Assembly: GCA_003208835.1 (NCBI GenBank)
Contig: QCVD01000001.1
Location: 62,001 to 126,000, forward strand
Reading direction: 5' to 3'
Length of the DNA stretch: 64,000 nucleotides
DNA from: Synechococcus sp. AG-683-C23
GTDB taxonomy: Bacteria; Cyanobacteriota; Cyanobacteriia; PCC-6307; Cyanobiaceae
The number at the start of each line of letters is the position of its first letter. Within the stretch, counting starts at the first letter, position 1. The translations under genes were made by a program, and so were the position numbers. This document shows, in pieces, positions 27,209 to 35,525 of this stretch. The notes below the pieces were generated by a model. It made no database searches, was not told where the DNA came from, and was given only the letters and a program-made list of their open reading frames with translations.

Positions 27209-27843
27209 TGACATTACTTGTTGGAATTATAGATTATAAAATTAGCAATATTTGCTCTGTCGAGACTGCTTTCGAACATCTCGGCGTTCCTTGCACCCGT
27301 CTATCTAACTGCGACGCTTTTAATATTTGTACTCACCTTGTTTTACCTGGTGTCGGTAGTTTCTCAAATGGTATGCATAAGCTACACCATCTCAATCTAG
27401 TTGACCCAATTCTTCGGGCCGCGTCTGCTGGTGTACCACTACTTGGTATGTGTCTCGGTATGCAGCTTCTTGCTGACTCTGGTGACGAATTTGGCCCCTC
27501 TAAGGGTTTGGGTTTGCTTCCTGGACGTATATCGCAAGTTCAGCTTTCAGATGATCTTAGGCTTCCTCATATTGGCTGGAATGACATAATCTCTATCAAA
27601 CCTAGTTTGCTTCTCGCTGGTATACCCAGTGGTGCCTCCTTTTACTTTATTCATAGTTATTCTTATGCGGATTCTCATGCTTCTTATGTTACCGCTGTCA
27701 CTGACTATGGTGGCCGGCAAGTTGCCATTGTTGAGTTAAATAATATTATGGGGACGCAATTTCATCCAGAAAAAAGTCAAAAACATGGTCTCAAGCTGCT
27801 TCAAAACTTTATTTCTTTCCCTTCACCAATTCAGAAATGCTAA
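27208..27843 (+). CDS. HisH-like glutamine amidotransferase (glutaminase subunit)
   Basis: The 211-residue class I glutaminase has GIIDYKISNICSVETAFEHL at the start, LVLPGVGSF, the nucleophile GMCLGMQLL (Cys) and the His-Glu pair in TQFHPEKSQKHG. It resembles HisH but stands with hisF-like and wbpG-like genes and without other his genes. In Pseudomonas O-antigen and Legionella/Campylobacter nonulosonate loci the same trio delivers ammonia to make acetamidino sugars (WbpG/PseA/LegM family). It overlaps hisF by seven bases. Confidence 0.88.
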   Translation: MTLLVGIIDYKISNICSVETAFEHLGVPCTRLSNCDAFNICTHLVLPGVGSFSNGMHKLHHLNLVDPILRAASAGVPLLGMCLGMQLLADSGDEFGPSKGLGLLPGRISQVQLSDDLRLPHIGWNDIISIKPSLLLAGIPSGASFYFIHSYSYADSHASYVTAVTDYGGRQVAIVELNNIMGTQFHPEKSQKHGLKLLQNFISFPSPIQKC

Positions 27844-28628
27844 AAAATCGTCTAATTCCTGTTCTTTTTCTTAAAGACGGCTATTTAGTGCGAAGTGAAT
27901 CTTTTTCGGCCTATCAAATATTAGGAAATCCTGTCGCTCAAGTCCAGCGTTACAATGATTGGGATGTAGACGAGCTTATATATATTGATATCTCTGCCTC
28001 ATATAATTCCCGTAATTCTTTAACTGTATCGCCTCATGGCGACGCCTCACCTATTGCGTTTCTCGATATTATTTCTGCTGTTTCAAAAAATTGTCTTATG
28101 CCTTTGACATTTGGAGGAGGTATCACTTCTCTTTCAGAGGCTAGTGCGCGCTTCCAGTTGGGAGCAGACAAAATTACTATTAACTCTCAATCTCTACGAT
28201 CACCTAAGTTCATTTCTGAGCTTGCATATGAATTTGGATCGCAGGCAATCGTTGTCTCAATTGATTGTATCAAGATTGATAATATTTATCATATCTTTGA
28301 TCATTTGACGGCAGCCGCTTATCCAATAGATTTGTATGAATGGTTATCGCAAATTCAAGATCTTGGAGCTGGTGAGATTCTTCTCAACTCTGTCGATCGT
28401 GATGGGAAGGCTACCGGTTATGACCTTACTTTGCTTAAGTCTGTTGTAGACGTTACATCAGTACCAGTTATTGCTTGTGGTGGTGTTGGTCACTATTCTG
28501 ATTTCTCAGACGCTATTACTCAATCTGGAGTAATGGCAGTAGCTGCTGGAAATATATTCAATTTTAAGGAATTAGCATATCCAATGGCGAAACGATTTCT
28601 AAAAAAATCAGGACTCAATTTCCGCTAG
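27837..28628 (+). CDS. HisF-like cyclase subunit (HisF2)
   Basis: The 263-residue TIM-barrel protein carries RLIPVLFLKDGYLVRSESF, DELIYIDISAS, LTFGGGITS, DKITINSQSL, VVSIDC, AGEILLNSVDRDGKATGYDL and VIACGGVGH, which are the HisF phosphate and ammonia-channel regions. It pairs with the HisH-like glutaminase upstream. In these alternative trios the HisF subunit channels ammonia to the WbpG-type enzyme rather than cyclising a histidine precursor. A 78-base gap with a possible promoter follows. Confidence 0.88.
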   Translation: MLKNRLIPVLFLKDGYLVRSESFSAYQILGNPVAQVQRYNDWDVDELIYIDISASYNSRNSLTVSPHGDASPIAFLDIISAVSKNCLMPLTFGGGITSLSEASARFQLGADKITINSQSLRSPKFISELAYEFGSQAIVVSIDCIKIDNIYHIFDHLTAAAYPIDLYEWLSQIQDLGAGEILLNSVDRDGKATGYDLTLLKSVVDVTSVPVIACGGVGHYSDFSDAITQSGVMAVAAGNIFNFKELAYPMAKRFLKKSGLNFR

Positions 28629-28656
28629 TTTAGTATTCTTTTGAAATCATCTTTGT

Positions 28657-28685
28657 TTATGACTCATTGGTGATTGTGGTACAAT
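28657..28685 (+). promoter_or_regulatory. Candidate extended -10 promoter before wbpG-like gene
   Basis: TGGTACAAT (-10 TACAAT at 28680-28685 with the extended TGn) lies 21 bases before the ATG at 28707. A -35 box is weak (TTATGA, 17 bases upstream). The 78-base gap in an otherwise tightly packed operon supports a separate start. Confidence 0.38.
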
Positions 28686-28706
28686 GTTTAAATTTATTCG
28701 TGATTT

Positions 28707-29852
28707 ATGCAGTATTGTACTCGTTGTGTATATCCCTCGGTTGCCGCCACTCCCTTAACTTTTGATCAAGATAGTGTTTGTAGTGGATGTCGAGCTAGTG
28801 ATTTAAAAAAGTCTATTGACTGGGATCAACGTCGGTTGTTATTTCAAAAATTAGTCAATGAGTACCGTAATCCAGAGGGATATGACTGTCTTCTTCCCGT
28901 AAGCGGCGGTAAGGATAGTTATTTTGCTGCACATATCGCTAAAGAATTCGGTTTAAATGCATTAATGGTTACCTATCATGGGAATAATTATCTGTCTGAG
29001 GGTGAGACTAATCTTTATCAAATGAAGGATGTCTTTGGTTTTGATCACATAATATTTAGGCCATCAACCGATACTTTAATCCGTCTTAATCGTGCCGGCC
29101 TTGTTATTACCGGAGATATGAACTGGCATTGCCATGCCGGTATCTTCACATATCCTATGCAGATTGCCGTTAAATATCAAATTCCTCTCGTATTTTGGGG
29201 CGATCACGGTTTTACAGAACAAGGTGGCATGTACTCTCACAATGATTTTTTCGAGTACACGGCGAAGGATCGATTAGAACATGCTTTGCATGGTTTTGAT
29301 TGGTACAACTTTGTCGGCCAGGAGGGTTTATCACAAAAAGACCTTAATTTTCTTATTTATCCAAGTGACGATCATGTAATGGACGTTGGACTTCGTGGCA
29401 TTTTTTTAAGTAATTATTTTTATTATGATGGTAAAACTCATGCTGACATTGCTAGTCAAAAATATAAATGGCAAGAAGCTCACCAAGACTTTGATCGTAC
29501 CTTCCGTCGAACTTCAAATTTAGATGATATGCATGAAAATGGCGTTCACGACTATTTGAAGTTTATAAAGCTAGGCTATGGTCGTGGCACTGATCACTCA
29601 AATTACGAAATACGAGAAGGGCGCATGTCACGGCAGGAAGCTTTAAAAATGGTTCAAAAATACGATCATGTTAAGCCTAGTGATCTGAAGCGTTGGCTCT
29701 CTTATGTTGATATGACTGAGGAGGAGTTTGATCGTATTGCTGATAGCTTCCGGGATCCACGTGTTTGGCGTATTGATAATGGTATGTGGGTGAAGCAGAA
29801 TATATGGGGCGGTGAATCAACATACGGTCCTGTTCATGGAACTCCCAAATAG
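28707..29852 (+). CDS. N-acetyl sugar amidotransferase (WbpG/PseA/LegM family)
   Basis: The 381-residue protein starts MQYCTRCVYPSVA with CSGCRASD, a Cys4 zinc-like site, followed by the PP-loop LLPVSGGKDSYFAAH (about 60-74), HCHAGIFTYP, IPLVFWGDHG, YDGKTHAD and FIKLGYGRGTDH. These are family hallmarks. With ammonia from HisH-HisF the enzyme turns an N-acetyl group into an acetamidino group, using ATP. It is the last intact gene of the cassette. A second, N-terminally deleted copy is found at 44238 on the other strand. Confidence 0.9.
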   Translation: MQYCTRCVYPSVAATPLTFDQDSVCSGCRASDLKKSIDWDQRRLLFQKLVNEYRNPEGYDCLLPVSGGKDSYFAAHIAKEFGLNALMVTYHGNNYLSEGETNLYQMKDVFGFDHIIFRPSTDTLIRLNRAGLVITGDMNWHCHAGIFTYPMQIAVKYQIPLVFWGDHGFTEQGGMYSHNDFFEYTAKDRLEHALHGFDWYNFVGQEGLSQKDLNFLIYPSDDHVMDVGLRGIFLSNYFYYDGKTHADIASQKYKWQEAHQDFDRTFRRTSNLDDMHENGVHDYLKFIKLGYGRGTDHSNYEIREGRMSRQEALKMVQKYDHVKPSDLKRWLSYVDMTEEEFDRIADSFRDPRVWRIDNGMWVKQNIWGGESTYGPVHGTPK

Positions 29853-29877
29853 CTCAATTCTAATTTTATTAACTAGG

Positions 29878-30081
29878 ATGAACTATCTACAATCTTCCTC
29901 CTTTAGCGAGAATGTTATTCGTCCGAAAGTTTTAGAATTCGGAAAATTAGCTCCCCTCCAACTTGATCTTCAGGGGCTTAATTCTCTAAAACACGAATTT
30001 GTTTCTCTAGACTTCCCTTTCTGCGGATCCTCTTCTCGACTTCCATCTTTTACTAAGTATGAATTTACTTTTGATAGATGA
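29878..30081 (+). pseudogene. Truncated ORF fused to repeat copy B
   Basis: From the ATG at 29878 the frame reads MNYLQSSSFSENVIRPKVLE and FGKLAPLQLDLQGLNSLKHE, then stops in the first bases of repeat copy B (FTFDR, TGA at 30079-30081). The composition is protein-like and AT-rich like the cassette, and the abrupt end at the repeat suggests that the remainder of a gene was removed when the repeat was joined here. Family not recognised. Confidence 0.45.
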
Positions 30082-30314
30082 GACCTGACTGGTTCTTCCC
30101 TCAGATATTCCTAATTGCCTTGATGGTGTATTCTGTCTACCTTAATAGGTTAGTTCACCTCTAAGAAATTTCTCGCCGGACTATTGCCATTGCTGCGGCA
30201 CTGTCACTGCTTGCACTTGGATCTCCTTTGATTGCTGTAAAAGCTAACCCATTGGCAAGACAGTATTTCAATCAAGGAGTAGAGAAATACGAGGCAGGCA
30301 ATTATCAAGGTGCA
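30072..30314 (+). repeat. Direct repeat copy B (243 bp) with truncated TPR gene
   Basis: This stretch matches 15915-16157 end to end. Its reading frame gives SRRTIAIAAALSLLALGSPL, then IAVKANPLARQYFNQGVEKY and EAGNYQGAFAV before a TGA, i.e. an intact signal peptide and half of the first TPR unit; the expected ATG is replaced (AAATTTCTCGCC against AATGTCACGCC). The homology ends at about 30314 and the rest of the TPR gene is missing. It is therefore a truncated pseudogene at the junction between the glycan cassette and the integrase region. Confidence 0.78.
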
Positions 30315-30694
30315 TTTGCTGTGTGAGACCAATGTATTGTCCCACCGCAGTCTCTTCGGTCTTTCCATCTCACGGATTTTTTTAAGTCATAGCGTTCATC
30401 CTGATATGCGGATTGATATAGAAGGATGTAAACAGCTACTGCTGCATATCCTAGCTTTGCAATCTCGATAATTGGAGGCATTGTATTTTTGAGAATAACT
30501 GACATTTGGTTAATACTTACTTGTGTTCTATCTGGAACGCTTTGATTCCTGGAGTTAGATTTTTGCTGTCTTCTATTTGGCAGTGCTTACAAGATGTCCA
30601 TTCAGCGGACATAGGTAAAGAGAAACTTCTGCTCTTTGTTGTCTCCCCTTTAACGGTAGTGATCGCTCAATCCTCTCTGTATAAGTCAGGGGTT
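30315..30694. other. Stretch between repeat copy B and the small ORF next to the integrase
   Basis: A minus ORF of 66 codons (30305-30505) with one hydrophobic segment, AKLGYAAVAVYILLYQSAY, is possible but ends inside the repeat and is weakly supported. The plus ORF at 30506 looks unlike protein. Nothing else was recognised. Confidence 0.35.
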
Positions 30695-30775
30695 TCAGTT
30701 CTCCCCCTGTATACGGGTCGGGTTGCGTTCTCCCTGTGTAACTGTCGGACCGCAGTTCTCTCTGTATACGGTGGT
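30670..30775. repeat. Four degenerate tandem repeats (27-30 bp) beside the integrase
   Basis: TCTCTCTGTATA-type units recur: CTGT cores at 30677, 30707, 30734 and 30762, spaced 30, 27 and 28 bases, each preceded by GTTCTCC/TCCTCT and followed by GTATACGG-like sequence. They lie about 120-220 bases beyond the integrase stop and partly inside a small minus ORF, whose protein shows the matching repeat PTVTQGERN/PTRIQGEN. Confidence 0.55.
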
Positions 30776-30874
30776 AATTGTGAAAACGCTCTGTCCAGCT
30801 TGGTGTTGCTGCTGTCTTTTTCGGAGTGCTTCAACGGTGGTATTTATTTCATGTTGTTCTTGTTTGGATGTCAT
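30695..30874 (-). CDS. Small ORF downstream of the integrase (59 aa)
   Basis: This frame is one codon too short for the ORF track. It starts at an ATG at 30872-30874, 18 bases after the integrase stop on the same strand, and reads MTSKQEQHEINTTVEALRKR then QQQHQAGQSVFTITTVYREN and a short repeat (PTVTQGERN PTRIQGEN). The helical, charged N-terminal part has natural composition. An excisionase or regulator would be expected beside an integrase, but no motif proves it. Confidence 0.4.
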   Translation of the reverse strand: MTSKQEQHEINTTVEALRKRQQQHQAGQSVFTITTVYRENCGPTVTQGERNPTRIQGEN

Positions 30875-30892
30875 AGGTGTTTTGTCTTTTAT

Positions 30893-32311
30893 TCAGTTCC
30901 CGTTATCGGCAAATAGATCGACTGGTTTCGACTCCAATCGTTTTTTGCCCATTTCAGGCAATGTTAATTCGGTGCCTTTACGGCGTAAGTTCAGCCGTGT
31001 ATATGTGCGTTGCGTCTCTCGTACATCGTGACCAGCCATTTCAGCGACTTCCATGACAGGTGTGCCTTTCATTAGCTGATCTTCGATAAAGGTGCTGCGC
31101 ATTGAATAGATAGTGTAGGGATGCGGTGAGAACCTGTGTCCATTGAGTTTGTCTTTGAGTTTGTTCCTGACTTCAACCCAGCTCTTGGCAATGTATTTGT
31201 ACGAGAAGGCTCGCCAGTTGTAGTGAGGATTGCCGAAGACAAGTGAGTCTTTCGTGACTTGAACGTTTCTCAAGTCTCTTTCAATAATGTATTCATCAAG
31301 CCACTGCTTCCATCGACGTAGCTCTCTTGCTTGATTCACCGGTATCTCTCTTGCCTGCTGGGTTTTGCTCCTAATCGTCCTGACATAGGCCACTTCCCAA
31401 GACACCTTCTCTCCTTTGCTATTGATCCGACCTTCATCAACGATCTCAATCTGCTTCCACTTCATTTTCATCACCTCTTCCGGACTCATCCCGCTGTTCT
31501 TGGTAAACAGAATGAAGTGATGGAACATATTTCTGTAGAACCAACCTGCAGCTTTTGGATGGCTAGTTAGTGACTCCTTCTTCCATACATCGCGGACGTA
31601 ATTAACGATAATCTTCCAGTCCTCAGGATTGATTGCAGGGTTTTTCATCAGGTCTGTTTGCCTGATGACTGTTCGTGAGATTAATGGTGTTTGTTTGTCC
31701 AGCAACAGGCTGCTGTCCAGGTATCTGTTTTTGACCAGATAGTTCCTGCACCACTCTTGGATGGTTCCTAGCTCTTGCCTGCGTCCAAGCGGGGTAGATG
31801 CACTGCGATAGATCGGATAGCCCTCAAAGGTCGTGGCGTCGATCTGTGCAATGCGTGTTAATCCCTTGCTCTCCAGGTATGGGATCAAGTGACGTCGACA
31901 GAGACCGGCCTTTTTGTCGACTGTGTCTCTCCTGATCAGACCGGAATCAGCTTTCTCGTATTCCAGGCGGAGCCAGTTTTGGACTGCTTGGCTAATTGGG
32001 ATTGATCTGGGTTTTCGGCTGACAACCCTTCCAGAGAAATCGTCGCGCTTTGGAGCTTCTGATTCGTTGCCTTTTGGTGTGTCCCACAGGAGTGACAGGT
32101 CAGGATTTTTGTTCAGCTCGAAAGCAACCTCAGTAGCTGCTGCCTCGGCCTCATCCATGTTCGACACACCTTCAATGCGGCGTGTCATGTAGTTCTTGGT
32201 CCCCTTGATCAGCTCTCTGTAGAAGAACTGACCTGCTGACGTGCCACTGGCGTACAGAACGACGGAGCCTCTGCCGCCAAGCACCTTTCGTTTGTCGGCA
32301 ATCTTTGGCAT
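30893..32311 (-). CDS. Tyrosine recombinase/integrase (variant active site)
   Basis: The 472-residue protein has an N-terminal arm/core-binding region (about 1-200) and a C-terminal catalytic domain. Visible active-site elements are RTIRSKTQQAREIPV (catalytic Lys), MAGHDVRETQRTYTRL (second His and the Tyr nucleophile) and YSMRSTFIEDQLMKG, equivalent to HxxR but with Tyr in place of the first His. The first Arg region reads NSGMSPEEVMKMKW, with Ser where the TGxR arginine usually stands. I recall related enzymes in marine picocyanobacteria, where integrases drive tRNA-linked genomic islands, but no tRNA is visible here. Its 5' end abuts a HAD gene that is cut short, suggesting insertion there. 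Confidence 0.85.
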   Translation of the reverse strand: MPKIADKRKVLGGRGSVVLYASGTSAGQFFYRELIKGTKNYMTRRIEGVSNMDEAEAAATEVAFELNKNPDLSLLWDTPKGNESEAPKRDDFSGRVVSRKPRSIPISQAVQNWLRLEYEKADSGLIRRDTVDKKAGLCRRHLIPYLESKGLTRIAQIDATTFEGYPIYRSASTPLGRRQELGTIQEWCRNYLVKNRYLDSSLLLDKQTPLISRTVIRQTDLMKNPAINPEDWKIIVNYVRDVWKKESLTSHPKAAGWFYRNMFHHFILFTKNSGMSPEEVMKMKWKQIEIVDEGRINSKGEKVSWEVAYVRTIRSKTQQAREIPVNQARELRRWKQWLDEYIIERDLRNVQVTKDSLVFGNPHYNWRAFSYKYIAKSWVEVRNKLKDKLNGHRFSPHPYTIYSMRSTFIEDQLMKGTPVMEVAEMAGHDVRETQRTYTRLNLRRKGTELTLPEMGKKRLESKPVDLFADNGN

Positions 32312-32398
32312 CAGTCCTCCGATAGCGCTTACTGGAGACGATCTAGGTTTTTAGTTAGGTCCACCTGAAAGTAAGTATGAGGTTGGTATCACCGTGAG

Positions 32399-32853
32399 TC
32401 AAAAGCTGACATCCCAGTCATATCGGTTATGAGAGTCTTCGGTGCAAAGCAACTCCACCCCCAGCCAATCGGCCAGAGGCTGCAGCAACAGCCGAGGGGA
32501 AGCGGAGCAAAGCAGCACCCGATCACCGCGTTTCTGGTGCCAATGCAATCGCTGCAAGGCTTCAGGATTGACCTGGGCCTGCAACTCATCGAGCAGCCAA
32601 TCCGCTCTCCCGGCGGCCTCTGCACGGTTGACCGCTTCGCAGATACCAAAAGCGGCAATGACCTGCTGCTTGAACCGCCCTGTAGTGAGCAGCCGCAGTT
32701 GCCAGCCGATCAGCCAAGGCAAACAGGCCAAACCGCAACAACTTGGCTCCAGGGACCCTTCGCTTGGCGAGCCGCTGACCAGAGACAGTCGCCCCGCAGC
32801 AACGTGCCATCTACATCAAAAACAGCAACCCGGTGCCTCCCTTGCGACGTCAT
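32399..32853 (-). pseudogene. HAD-family phosphatase, frameshifted and 3'-truncated
   Basis: From the ATG at 32851-32853 (ATGA overlap with the ubiA-like stop) the frame reads VAVFDVDGTLLRGDCLWSAA (HAD motif I DVDGT) and then hits a stop at CLG. A one-base shift restores CLPWLIGWQLRLLTTGRFKQ and KRGDRVLLCSASPRLLLQPL (motif II CSASP). The frame then leaves the family at GVELLCTEDSHNRYDWDVSF and stops, so motifs III and IV are missing; the normal length would be about 200 residues. Such HAD proteins accompany DPPR synthases as the phosphatase acting after phosphoribosyl transfer. The break coincides with the integrase-bearing segment. Confidence 0.75.
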
Positions 32854-33764
32854 CAACTGGCGTGGCCCAACGCACCGATCACCGCTGTTGTGATCAACCA
32901 GCCGAGCAGGGTGAGCTTGATGCCTCGATCACCCAGAAAAATCGCCTCCGGTTTTTCGCTGGTTCGATCGGGATTCAAGGAACGCCGGTGCTCGGCTTCC
33001 TCTGGATCGCTGAGCAGCTGATAACGAAAGATCCCCACCAAAACAAAGGGCATAGTGAGGAGCATCCAGCTCGTTGATGCCCCATTCAAAGCAGGCCCCG
33101 AAGCCCAGAGGGAATAGCTCATAAACGCACTGGTAGACACCAGACCTTCCAAGCGCAGCAACAACTGCAGTGAATAGCGCTCCAAAACTTGGCGGGTCAT
33201 CACCCCACTCCCAAGGGCGATTTGTAGTTCAGCTTTGCGTTTTTCCAGAGCCAGAAACAACGCCAGCAGACCAACTGTCAGGAGAAACCAGGGATACAGG
33301 ACTAGCCCTGCCGCCACACCACCGGCCATGGCCCGCAACAGGAACCCAGCGGCGATGCAGAACAAATCCAATAGTGGCTCTCGTTTGAGGCGCAGGCAGT
33401 AACCCACCTGAATCAGCCCATACGCCAAGATCACCACCGCCAATGATGCTGATATGGCTGCAGCCAACGTCAGGCTGATGACAGCCAACAGCGCCGATGT
33501 GGACCGTGCCATGGGCACAGAGACCAGACCAGCCGCAATCGGGCGATTGCGCTTGCGTGGGTGTTGGCGTTCGGCCTCCACATCAAGGCTGTCGTTCAGC
33601 AAGTAAGTGGCACTGGAAACTAGGCAGAACGCCACCAGCGCCCCAGAAGCGCAGAGCCAAATATCTACCTCGACTGTGAAAACAAAGACCGGTGCTGCAA
33701 ACACCAAAATGTTTTTAGCCCACTGCCTTGGACGGCAGGCTCGCGCTAAAGCCGATAAATTCAA
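32853..33764 (-). CDS. UbiA-family prenyltransferase (decaprenyl-phosphate phosphoribosyltransferase-like)
   Basis: The 303-residue polytopic protein begins LARACRPRQWAKNILVFAAP, typical of the DPPR synthase (Rv3806c-like) branch of UbiA. It has the Asp-rich motif NDSLDVEAERQHPRKRNRPI (NDxxD) and a second Asp-containing motif around LALEKRKAELQ. It would transfer phosphoribose-PP to a polyprenyl phosphate, the first step to a lipid-linked arabinose or ribose donor. GC-rich codon use shows it belongs to the core-type sequence. The HAD partner downstream is broken, so the pathway may be incomplete or completed elsewhere. Confidence 0.85.
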   Translation of the reverse strand: MNLSALARACRPRQWAKNILVFAAPVFVFTVEVDIWLCASGALVAFCLVSSATYLLNDSLDVEAERQHPRKRNRPIAAGLVSVPMARSTSALLAVISLTLAAAISASLAVVILAYGLIQVGYCLRLKREPLLDLFCIAAGFLLRAMAGGVAAGLVLYPWFLLTVGLLALFLALEKRKAELQIALGSGVMTRQVLERYSLQLLLRLEGLVSTSAFMSYSLWASGPALNGASTSWMLLTMPFVLVGIFRYQLLSDPEEAEHRRSLNPDRTSEKPEAIFLGDRGIKLTLLGWLITTAVIGALGHAS

Positions 33765-34716
33765 GCTAAGACGAAAAGATCAATCCCACATCACAATGGA
33801 ATTATCCGTGGATCATCAACAATGCAAACACAAAGAGGGGCAATTCCTAGAAATTGCCTAAATGAGTGATCAACTCGCGGCGACAAGTGTTACCACTCCT
33901 CCCAAAAAGAACATTCAAATGAAATAACGAACAAGTCACCTAAGACAATGCCGGTAAAGCTAGGCATGTACACCTTATGAACTCAATGAATAGTATGTGA
34001 CCTAATAAAAATACTACCAACGGACCCAAACCCTGAAATTAGCCTGTCAAACGATTACTAATTTCAATAACAACCACTTAGCCCACTCGACATAATCAAA
34101 CATTAGAGCCAAACGATTAATCAAAGGAAAACTAGCTTAAGGCTAAGTCAAATTACTCGGCAGCTTTCTAGGCCTGAGAACGAAACAACTGCTGGTTAAA
34201 AAGTCGCATGAATCTGTAGAACGAGCATAAGCGACAAAGATCCCTGAACAGCCAGTCTGGGTGTCAAAAGAACGGATTCAAACTCAAAGCTGTAAAACTT
34301 GGAGAGAAGCAGGCTCAGCAATGGACAGCCAGATTGAAAGCATAGATGAATATGGACAATCCAAGCAATTACAGTACTATCAATGATTTAAATTACTGGA
34401 ATCAATTTACTGAAATATTATTCCAATATACACATATTACTGAACAATGTATCCTACGTTGAAACCCCTCCAAAACAACAGGAAAAGTCTTTTTCAACTC
34501 CCTAACCATAAAAACATAAGCATGGAGATACGATTCACCGAAAAGGAAAAGAGACGGGATGACTTGAAGGGATTCAGGAAAAAGCGCAACCGGCATCACA
34601 TTCGGATCGGAAGTTTATACGCAAATAATAACAAAACCGCCAAAGAGAGAAACCAAAAAATTAATAAGCAAAATGCAAATTCTGGAATAATATAACCATA
34701 CAGATTGACAATAAAG
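33765..34716. other. Gene-free stretch of about 950 bases
   Basis: No convincing gene was found. Short overlapping frames at 34402-34695 (both strands) look like remnants; the minus strand contains a hydrophobic run (FCLLIFWFLSLAVLLLFAYK) that could be a piece of a decayed membrane protein. No tRNA, hairpin terminator or repeat was identified. Promoters for the ubiA-like gene should lie near 33770-33850 but were not pinned down. Confidence 0.4.
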
Positions 34717-35523
34717 TCATTCGCGGGTCAAAGTATAAATACCAAGACCATAAATCATTTTTGAGGGTACAGAACCAAGGGGGATATTCTCAAAGAACTT
34801 ACCATCATCATCGACGAAAGAGAAACTCTGAATAATGAAACCAATGTTCCTAAGCATGACCAAAGAGGAATCATGGTTGATAACTCGATGCGCATTAAAA
34901 TAGAGCAAAGAACGTGAAGACGTAGTTATCGGGAATGAAAGATACAAAGTACCGTCTACGTTTAGAAGCTTATACAGATTAGCTAAACCCTTGGCAAAAC
35001 CGGAGGGATCGATAGGGTCACCATAACGACCGAGACCAAAGTGCTCGATAGAATGTAGACAACTAATTGAGTCAAAAGAGTTTAAGTTATCAGAATCAAC
35101 CGAAGTCAAGTCAATACTTAAAAATTCGATATCATGGCCACCAATAGCCAAAGGTCTTATGTCTCCAACAACTAAACGCTGATTAAAAGCGAGTAAATGA
35201 GCAATAAATCCGTCAACCCTACTACCGATATCGAGATGTAAACTAGGCTGTCTAGCAAATATCGACCTCGCAACATACAAATCTTGATGAAAATAATGGC
35301 CGCCAGTTACACCAGAGGCTGATGAGCGATTATGCAAAATCGGGTAAATCCGCAATGACGTAAGGAAAAGAAAAGGGTCATCGCCCTTACATATAGAAGC
35401 GTAAAAGTAGTGGACAAGAGAAACAACAAAAAGGGGGAAATTTATGAGACTAACAATAAGGCGTTTAATATCAATCCCAAAAGATGAGGCCAATGAATGT
35501 AAATACTTAATGACTTGCATCAT
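34717..35523 (-). CDS. DUF268 protein (SAM-methyltransferase-like fold)
   Basis: The 268-residue protein has the DUF268 signature: GGHYFHQDLYVARSIFA (about 74-90), LHLDIGSRVDGFIAHLLAF (about 95-113), VVGDIRPL and SCLHSIEHFGLGRYGDP. LDIGSRVDGF resembles SAM motif I, so a methyltransferase or a related transferase is plausible, although no reaction is known to me for this family. It is common in O-antigen and capsule loci. It follows the GT4 gene by two bases and is the last gene of the long minus operon. Confidence 0.82.
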   Translation of the reverse strand: MMQVIKYLHSLASSFGIDIKRLIVSLINFPLFVVSLVHYFYASICKGDDPFLFLTSLRIYPILHNRSSASGVTGGHYFHQDLYVARSIFARQPSLHLDIGSRVDGFIAHLLAFNQRLVVGDIRPLAIGGHDIEFLSIDLTSVDSDNLNSFDSISCLHSIEHFGLGRYGDPIDPSGFAKGLANLYKLLNVDGTLYLSFPITTSSRSLLYFNAHRVINHDSSLVMLRNIGFIIQSFSFVDDDGKFFENIPLGSVPSKMIYGLGIYTLTRE

Positions 35524-35525
35524 AA

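Noticed and set aside
27208-28628. HisH/HisF as part of histidine biosynthesis
   Set aside because: No other his gene is present and the wbpG-like gene follows directly, which identifies the alternative amidotransferase trio.
30670-30775. Tandem units considered as a CRISPR array
   Set aside because: Spacing of 27-30 bases leaves no spacers, the units are degenerate and no cas gene is present.
30506-30916. 136-codon plus ORF near the integrase
   Set aside because: Cys/Ser/Leu-rich, crosses the tandem repeats and opposes a better small minus ORF and the integrase 3' end.
32312-32398. Search for a tRNA or tRNA fragment as integrase attachment site
   Set aside because: No T-loop GTTCRANYC or acceptor stem could be found next to the integrase.
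32442-33077. 211-codon plus-strand ORF opposite the HAD and ubiA-like genes
   Set aside because: Ser/Gln/Cys-rich composition and complete overlap with recognisable minus-strand genes mark it as a shadow.
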